Shown here: positions 14,901 through 18,902 of the stretch, piece by piece
Position numbering within the stretch: position 1 is the first letter of the stretch
Layout of the letters: every line of letters begins with the position of its first letter
Origin: Opitutia bacterium
Lineage (GTDB): Bacteria; Verrucomicrobiota; Verrucomicrobiia; Opitutales; Seribacteraceae
Assembly (NCBI GenBank): GCA_018695085.1
Contig: JABHOU010000374.1
Span: 1-18,902 of the forward strand
Direction of reading: 5' to 3'
Length of the DNA: 18,902 bases
Program-made: the position numbers and the translations under genes
Notes under the pieces: model-generated
What the model was told of the DNA's origin: nothing
Databases searched by the model: none
What the model saw: only the letters and a program-made list of their open reading frames with translations

Positions 14901-17900
14901 CTATCCTAGGTGTCAATTACCCACCTGTTTTGTCAGCAAACTTCTCTCTTTCGACTTCGATCAGTGAAGACGGTTTTCCCGTCGGTTGGGTTGCTCCTGA
15001 TTTGACTGCTTCTGATCCTGACCCGGAAGACTCCTTGACTTGGTCAGTTACTAACCTTCCCGCTCATGGCACTGCTACCGTTTCAGGCAATGGTACATCC
15101 CCCTCTCAATTCTTGTTCGAGCCCGAAACAAATTATTTTGGCTCTGACAGTTTCACCATATCAGTTACGGACGGACTTTTGACTGATGAAGTCTCAGTTA
15201 ATGTCTCGATCCTTCCCATTCAGGATCCCCCACGAATCGTACAGGGAGACAGCATGCTCGTTCATGTCAGTGAAGATGAGGCACCCGTTCCATGGATTAC
15301 CCCAATACTTACCGTGGTGGATGTCGACTCAACTGACATTCTTACATGGAGTCTGCTTACTCCCCCGACGGATGGAATAGCCTCAGTTTGGGGGACTGGC
15401 GCGAGTCCCACGACGTTTGCCTACTCCCCAAATTCAAATTGGTCGGGTAGCGATAGTTTTGTGGTAGGCGTCAGTGATGGGACGACGACCGATTCCATTA
15501 CGGTGAATGTGATCGTAACTCCGATTAATGATGCACCAATTATAGCTCAAGGAATTTCTTCCTCGGTCTCAATGAGCGAAGAAGGCACGCCGATTGCATG
15601 GACTGCACCTGAACTATCCGCAACTGATGAAGAAGGGGAGGAACTTTCATGGGGCATTTCACAACAACCTTCTCACGGTGTTGCTTTAGTGCAAGGCGTC
15701 GGTGTTGTCCCAACGATTTTTCAATATGAGCCAGAGATTAACTTTGCGGGAGATGATAGTTTTGTCGTTTCGGTTACAGACGGTAACTCTTCTTCCTTCT
15801 TCACGGTAAATGTGAATGTTGTGAATGTAAACGATCCGTTAAGCATTGACCAAGGACAGTCTATTGCCTTTACGATGAGTGAAGATGGGTTTCCTGTATC
15901 AGGCGTTGCCCCAGTACTGACTGTCTCTGACTTTGATGTTGCTGATGTCTATACTTGGAAAGCATCGACCAGTCCTGCTCACGGTTCTGTCGAGATCTCG
16001 GGGAATTCGAAGGAATTGACACAGCTGACATATGTGCCTGAGGCTTCATGGTCAGGGATTGACAGTTTTGTCGTTGAAGTGTCCGATGGCACCACGACCG
16101 ATTCGATTTCAGTTCAGGTGACCGTTGTTCCCGTGAACGACGGTCCTGTTATCTCTCAAGGTGATTTTGTCACTGTTTTTATGAGTGAAGATGGATCTCC
16201 GGTTCCTTGGCAAACACCTGAATTCACTGCTTTTGACGAAGAGGGTGACCCGTTGGCGTGGAAGGTTTTGACGCAACCTTCTCATGGCGTTGCGTCTCTG
16301 GCGGAACTCTTGCCTGGTTCCTCTCGGGTCGTATACGACCCCGAGCCGAATTTTGCCGGGGAGGATAGTTTTGTCGTTTCGGTGACCGATGGCAATAATT
16401 CTGACTCTATTACAGTAAATGTAATCGTTGCGAATGTAAATGACCTGCCGATTATCAACCAAGGTGAATCAATCGATGTTACTATGAGCGAGGACGGTTC
16501 TCCGGTTGCTTGGAATGCCCCTGTTTTGACCGTCTCTGATGCCGATGCCGGCGGTGTTCTATCTTGGAGCATCCTTGCTGCTCCCAGTTTCGGAGTGGCT
16601 TCAATTGGAGGTCGAGGAAGAAGTCCTTCGTACTTTTCTTATGCTCCGACGACCTCTTGGTCCGGGATTGACAGTTTTTGGGTACAGGTGAGTGACGGAA
16701 CTGCGACCGATTCAATTACGGTGCGAGTTGTCGTTACTCCTGTTAACGACGCTCCTGATATAGCACAAGGAGATCAAGTTACTGTTTATATGAGTGAAGA
16801 TGGCTCTCCCGTATCATGGGCGACACCTAAATTCTCGGCATCCGATGCGGATGGCGACGAGTTGTCGTGGAAGGTTTTGTCGCAACCCTCTCACGGTGTT
16901 GCCGTGCTGGCCAACGCACTCAACCCTGTGGGGTTGGAGTATGAACCTTTGTCGGGCTTTTCGGGTGAAGATAGTTTCGTTCTTTCGGTCACTGATGGAA
17001 ACTCGTCCGATTCTATTACCGTTAATGTGATTGTTACCAATGGGAATATCCCGCCGAGAATCAATCAAGGTGAGTCTGTGGTGGTTGTTATGAGCGAAGA
17101 CGAATTCCCGATTTCTTGGTCTCCGCCAAAGCTGTCCGGGACGGACCTAAATGGGGATGTGCTGTCATGGAGTTTGCTCAAGGCCCCTTCTCATGGTCTA
17201 GCAGACGTTAGCGGTCAGGGCGAAACCCCTTCTTCCTTTACTTACAAGCCGAATCTCAACTATTATGGAACCGATAGTTTCGCTGTTCAAGTGAGCGATG
17301 GAAATTTGACCGACCAGATCAGGGTCGATGTCACTTTGCTTGAGGTTAGCGACCTCCCCTCATCGTTTGCGTTTCTCCAACCTAGTCCCTTATATGAAAA
17401 TTCTCCGGTCGGCACTATTGCGGGTACCTTTGATGCAAATGAAGTGATTGGAAATTCCGATTTTTTCTTTTCGTTTTCGCCAGAAGCGAATAGCGAGGAT
17501 TCCTCCAACGCTCTTTTTCTTATTGAGGCAAACGGAACATTAAAAACTAAAAAACCCTTGGATTTTGAGGTTAATCCTAATCCTTACATCTCGATTCGTA
17601 TGTCCAATGCCATAGGCGAAAAAATAGACCAAACTTTCTCTGTTTTTTTGTCTGATGTTTTTCTACCGATTGTGAACACTTCGACTCCCTCCTACATTAC
17701 TTCGAGTTCGGCTACTCTTCACGGCAAGGTTGAGGATTCGGGTGATGACCCCGAGGGGGTTACGGGAAGGGGATTCGTCCTTGGCAGTAAGCCCGACCCT
17801 TCACGAGGTGGTATCGGTGTTCTAGAACTGCCTGCTGGCGTAGGCGTAGGCGACTTTGCCCATGCCGCGGAAGGGTTAAGTGCGGGAACCGTTTACTACT

Positions 17901-18301
17901 TTCGTTCTTATGCCACTAACTCAGAAGGTTCTCGATATGGACCACAGCGTCGTTTTGTTACGGCAAAACGCGAATCAATCGGCTATCTGGTTGATGCTGC
18001 GGGCAAAACTTCGGGATGGTTGCACTCCGATTGGTTCGGGGATTTTTATGTTACGGGCAGTGATTGGATTTATCATGCTGATTTCGGTTGGCTTTTCGTC
18101 TTTGGCGACAGTTCCGAGAACTTATGGTTATGGCAACAGGATCTGGGGTGGGTTTGGGTATCGGATGTCTCTTTTCCTTACTTTTATTCCAGTAAACTAT
18201 CCAACTGGTTGCTTTGGAAGCAAACGACAGGAAGTGTTTCGGTCTTCTTCGATTTTTCTCAGTCCAACTGGATTAGTCATCCCCTTGTTGCCTCACCATA
18301 G
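11948..18301 (+). CDS. giant exported RCC1-propeller / cadherin-like repeat protein
   Basis: A 2117-residue putative surface or secreted protein. Residues 1-25 are a signal peptide ending VHA. Residues 32 to about 384 hold seven RCC1 repeats of the type SAGASHSLILKTDGSLWSVG...GQLGNGST, enough for a complete seven-bladed beta-propeller. From residue 390 to about 1809 there are 14 tandem cadherin/VCBS-like Ig-fold repeats (period about 101) with MSEDGxPxxW, acidic Ca-binding-type ATDADGD, GTDSFVVQVSDG and VNDAP motifs. A degenerate cadherin domain (about 1810-1907; NGTLKTKKPLDFE) and an Fn3-like domain (about 1908-2006; LSAGTVYYFRSYATNSEGS) follow. The last 106 residues are rich in Trp. Adhesion, matrix or cell-cell contact is the likely role, but the ligand is unknown. 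No LPxTG, autotransporter barrel or recognised T9SS tail is seen. The ATG has no Shine-Dalgarno. A second exported protein begins 11 bases downstream. Confidence 0.9.
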   Translation: MRFSFSCLAFYSAGLVVSALQHVHAASPVITSGVTAVAAGDGFTAYLEANGSLYTAGSNQSGQLGDGSTTTRSTFAFVTSDVSVIACGANYILFVKKNGSLWGIGDNYFGQFGDGSTAGSLEPKQILASGVANVSAGASHSLILKTDGSLWSVGLNITGQLGNGSTVDLSAPFRVADSSVVSASAGDGHSLFVKADGSLWGMGSSWAGALGTGTENDVYYDENGTAFTRGLTPIKIVPSGVASASAGANHSFFVKTDGSLWGMGYNSSGQLGDASTTNRLTAVQVLPSGVSSVYAGGEYTMILKRDTSLWSMGSNSYGQLGDGSTTNRNQPVSIASSGVTLVAAGNEHSIYAVNFDLLKAMGRNDKGGYGNGSTDSNSTPVTVLTGELMVTMSEDGAPNAWSAPSLVATDADGDTLTWGVTSQPSYGYASVMGTGPSPSTFDYVPDGNFSGTDSFVVQVSDGVATDTLRINVVVEAVSDSPVIEQGGSVSVTMSQGGSPVSWVAPTLTAVDAEGDFLTWFFQGFTSADPVDLNGTVSLEGNGTSPSTFTYVPSAGFAGTDSFEIGVTDGTDSTLITVNVSILAVNAPPIIAQGDEVSIISNEGQTLSIADLPTLSASDPEGGNLTWSLSSPALNGVATLGGTGSSPTAFAYAPTAYFYGTDSFVIIVSDGDLNDTVTVNLDISGVNDAPVVSQGTEVSVTMSENGSPVIWSAPLLTATDPDGDSVVWSLLSPPLKGSATVRGSGESPSTFTYVPNENYSGTDSFTVRASDGTDSSEVEVSVIIEHVNVPPVIDQGESVSATMSEDGVPSGWFAPSLSATDSDSSNVLTWSVTTSPSNGAASVSGTGASPAVLSYTPTANFWGTDSFIVQVDDGNASDAITINVLVEPLNDSPEMSEEGPISVSMTENGVPVSWHAPPLSASDVEGDDLSWTIFAQPLHGIAEVSGTGVTPYEFIYTPATDFVGSDSFVVYVSDGNSSDQVTINVSILGVNYPPVLSANFSLSTSISEDGFPVGWVAPDLTASDPDPEDSLTWSVTNLPAHGTATVSGNGTSPSQFLFEPETNYFGSDSFTISVTDGLLTDEVSVNVSILPIQDPPRIVQGDSMLVHVSEDEAPVPWITPILTVVDVDSTDILTWSLLTPPTDGIASVWGTGASPTTFAYSPNSNWSGSDSFVVGVSDGTTTDSITVNVIVTPINDAPIIAQGISSSVSMSEEGTPIAWTAPELSATDEEGEELSWGISQQPSHGVALVQGVGVVPTIFQYEPEINFAGDDSFVVSVTDGNSSSFFTVNVNVVNVNDPLSIDQGQSIAFTMSEDGFPVSGVAPVLTVSDFDVADVYTWKASTSPAHGSVEISGNSKELTQLTYVPEASWSGIDSFVVEVSDGTTTDSISVQVTVVPVNDGPVISQGDFVTVFMSEDGSPVPWQTPEFTAFDEEGDPLAWKVLTQPSHGVASLAELLPGSSRVVYDPEPNFAGEDSFVVSVTDGNNSDSITVNVIVANVNDLPIINQGESIDVTMSEDGSPVAWNAPVLTVSDADAGGVLSWSILAAPSFGVASIGGRGRSPSYFSYAPTTSWSGIDSFWVQVSDGTATDSITVRVVVTPVNDAPDIAQGDQVTVYMSEDGSPVSWATPKFSASDADGDELSWKVLSQPSHGVAVLANALNPVGLEYEPLSGFSGEDSFVLSVTDGNSSDSITVNVIVTNGNIPPRINQGESVVVVMSEDEFPISWSPPKLSGTDLNGDVLSWSLLKAPSHGLADVSGQGETPSSFTYKPNLNYYGTDSFAVQVSDGNLTDQIRVDVTLLEVSDLPSSFAFLQPSPLYENSPVGTIAGTFDANEVIGNSDFFFSFSPEANSEDSSNALFLIEANGTLKTKKPLDFEVNPNPYISIRMSNAIGEKIDQTFSVFLSDVFLPIVNTSTPSYITSSSATLHGKVEDSGDDPEGVTGRGFVLGSKPDPSRGGIGVLELPAGVGVGDFAHAAEGLSAGTVYYFRSYATNSEGSRYGPQRRFVTAKRESIGYLVDAAGKTSGWLHSDWFGDFYVTGSDWIYHADFGWLFVFGDSSENLWLWQQDLGWVWVSDVSFPYFYSSKLSNWLLWKQTTGSVSVFFDFSQSNWISHPLVASP
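12041..13102 (+). repeat. seven RCC1 repeats (coding)
   Basis: Seven blades are recognisable by the recurring SGV-x-x-V-x-AG-x-x-HS-x-x-x-K-DGSLW-x-x-G...GQLGDGST pattern. They begin near SGVTAV, SDVSVI, SGVANV, SSVVSA, SGVASA, SGVSSV and SGVTLV. Blade four carries an insertion (TENDVYYDENGT) and blade seven is the most degenerate (FDLLKAMGRND). Seven is the canonical number for a closed RCC1 propeller, so the domain is probably complete. Confidence 0.88.
13115..17374 (+). repeat. 14 tandem cadherin/VCBS-like repeats (coding)
   Basis: Repeat starts are at 13115, 13412, 13733, 14036, 14339, 14645, 14948, 15254, 15560, 15863, 16169, 16472, 16778 and 17078. Units are 99, 107, 101, 101, 102, 101, 102, 102, 101, 102, 101, 102 and 100 codons for the first thirteen. 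Most units have MSEDGxPVxW near the start, a D-x-D-G-D-type acidic motif, SPSTFxYxP, GTDSFVVxVSDG and a closing VNDAP-x-I-x-QG. Repeat 3 has lost the MSED motif and repeat 10 has lost the Trp after it. Repeats 8-13 show a two-repeat, 609-base period. Confidence 0.92.
17981..18298 (+). other. Trp-rich C-terminal domain of the giant protein
   Basis: The last 106 residues contain 11 Trp in a rhythmic aromatic pattern: SGWLHSDWFGDFYV, SDWIYHADFGWLFVFG, LWLWQQDLGWVWVSD, FPYFYSSKLSNWLLW and SNWIS. From memory, similar W/Y-rich tails recur at the C-termini of large exported proteins of Opitutae, which would make this a candidate anchoring or sorting domain. That role is inference; no established Pfam family comes to mind. 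Confidence 0.6.
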
Positions 18302-18312
18302 ATTTTGCCGAA

Positions 18313-18902
18313 ATGAGCGATGATTTGATTATTAAATGGAAAAACCGAAGCGGAAGTGCTTGCACCCTTTTTTGGGTTGCTGTTTTTAGCTTGGCTTTTT
18401 GCTCCTTTGCTCAGGATCCTGAATCCAGTAAGAAATCCTCTGCTGAAGCAAGTGATTCTCAAAAGAAAGACACCGATCAAGCGGATGATGGCGAATCGGG
18501 TTCCAGCGATGATGCCAGTTCTGATAATAAAGTTGGTTCTGGCGATAATGAGCAAACTCCCGATTCAGCTAGCTCTGCTCCCGAAAAATCTGCTCAGAAT
18601 CCTACTGGCGGCGATAGCATTGTACCTGGCGGTCCTCCTCCTTCTGTAGCAGCACCGCCCCCCTCTCTTTCATTTGCGGTTCCGGACGTGTCTGGTAAAG
18701 CATTTAATATAAAACGAGATAGTGGGACTCTGGAGGACTTGGGTGAATTGGGTCGAATGGCAGGTCTTTTTCCCAGTTCCGCCCACCCCTCTGGGTTTTC
18801 TGAAGAAATATTCAACAGAGACATTTCTCTACTGACAAACCACAACCTCATCGGGACATTTCCAGTTTCTGCTCGTTTCGAACAGAACGAATTGGATGCA
18901 AG
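18313..18902 (+). CDS. exported protein with acidic Ser/Asp-rich linker, unknown function (runs off right edge)
   Basis: At least 196 codons are open from the ATG at 18313 to the window end. Residues 13-33 form a hydrophobic signal segment (ACTLFWVAVFSLAFCSFAQD) with likely cleavage after SFA. Residues 34 to about 100 are low complexity, rich in Ser, Asp, Glu and Lys (for example DDGESGSSDDASSDNK). A Gly/Pro stretch follows (VPGGPPPSVAAPPPSLS). From about residue 120 the sequence looks folded (SLSFAVPDVSGKAFNIKRD, then IGTFPVSARFEQNELDA), but I recognise no family. It starts 11 bases after the giant protein's stop, so the two are probably cotranscribed and may act together at the cell surface. 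No Shine-Dalgarno is visible. An alternative reading as a membrane-anchored protein with an uncleaved N-terminal helix cannot be excluded. Confidence 0.75.
   Translation, partial: MSDDLIIKWKNRSGSACTLFWVAVFSLAFCSFAQDPESSKKSSAEASDSQKKDTDQADDGESGSSDDASSDNKVGSGDNEQTPDSASSAPEKSAQNPTGGDSIVPGGPPPSVAAPPPSLSFAVPDVSGKAFNIKRDSGTLEDLGELGRMAGLFPSSAHPSGFSEEIFNRDISLLTNHNLIGTFPVSARFEQNELDA

Noticed and set aside
13115..17374. Regular tandem repeats as a CRISPR-like or satellite array
   Set aside because: The roughly 303-base period is divisible by three, conserved at protein level and contained in one open frame; it encodes Ig-like domains.
11948..18301. Giant protein as a type IX secretion or LPxTG-anchored protein
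   Set aside because: No LPxTG with membrane segment and no recognised type IX C-terminal domain is visible; the Trp-rich tail is different from both.
18277..18649. Short ORFs on both strands after the giant gene
   Set aside because: They overlap the better frame from 18313, which has a signal peptide, biased composition and stays open to the window end.

Overview
The window looks like chromosomal DNA of a marine-type Verrucomicrobiota (Opitutae/Puniceicoccales-like). This rests on three things: a PSD1-type cytochrome/DUF1549/DUF1553 protein paired with a Tat-exported DUF1501 protein (a signature of the Planctomycetes-Verrucomicrobia group), a flagellin-family gene, and a giant secreted repeat protein ending in a Trp-rich C-terminal domain that I associate with Opitutae surface proteins. 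The lineage is an inference from gene content. I saw no rRNA, tRNA, CRISPR array, insertion sequence or phage module.

Layout. Positions 1-351 (minus) hold the N-terminal part of panB, cut by the window edge and carrying an unusual basic N-terminal extension. It overlaps by 8 bases the end of an aldo/keto reductase gene (344-1342, minus). A divergent short-chain dehydrogenase of the sniffer/C-factor type follows (1453-2157). Next on the plus strand are an exported PrxQ/Bcp-like peroxiredoxin (2238-2804) and a YhbY-type RNA-binding protein (2811-3104). These converge on a 522-residue flagellin-family gene (3154-4722, minus).

The flagellin-family gene is the best-supported regulatory unit in the window. 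It has a near-consensus sigma-28 promoter (4825-4851), a leader of about 95 nt with two inverted repeats and a possible 15-codon leader ORF, and a protein whose middle is replaced by a region with von Willebrand A-like motifs in an odd order.

From 4950 to 7008 the plus strand carries housekeeping genes: a cytoplasmic Bcp peroxiredoxin, QueH (queuosine synthesis) and CysE (cysteine synthesis). On the minus strand, 7021-11589 is the two-gene PSD1 then DUF1501 unit. A 358-base AT-rich spacer separates it from a divergent 2117-residue exported protein (11948-18301). That protein is built from a signal peptide, seven RCC1 blades (probably a closed propeller), 14 cadherin/VCBS-like repeats of about 101 residues, a degenerate cadherin domain, an Fn3-like domain and a Trp-rich C-terminal domain. 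Eleven bases later a second exported protein starts, with a long Ser/Asp/Glu/Pro-rich linker, and runs off the right edge.

The points most worth a second look are the composite flagellin with its sigma-28 promoter and structured leader, the giant protein with its 609-base two-repeat period, its Trp-rich C-terminus, and its unknown downstream partner.
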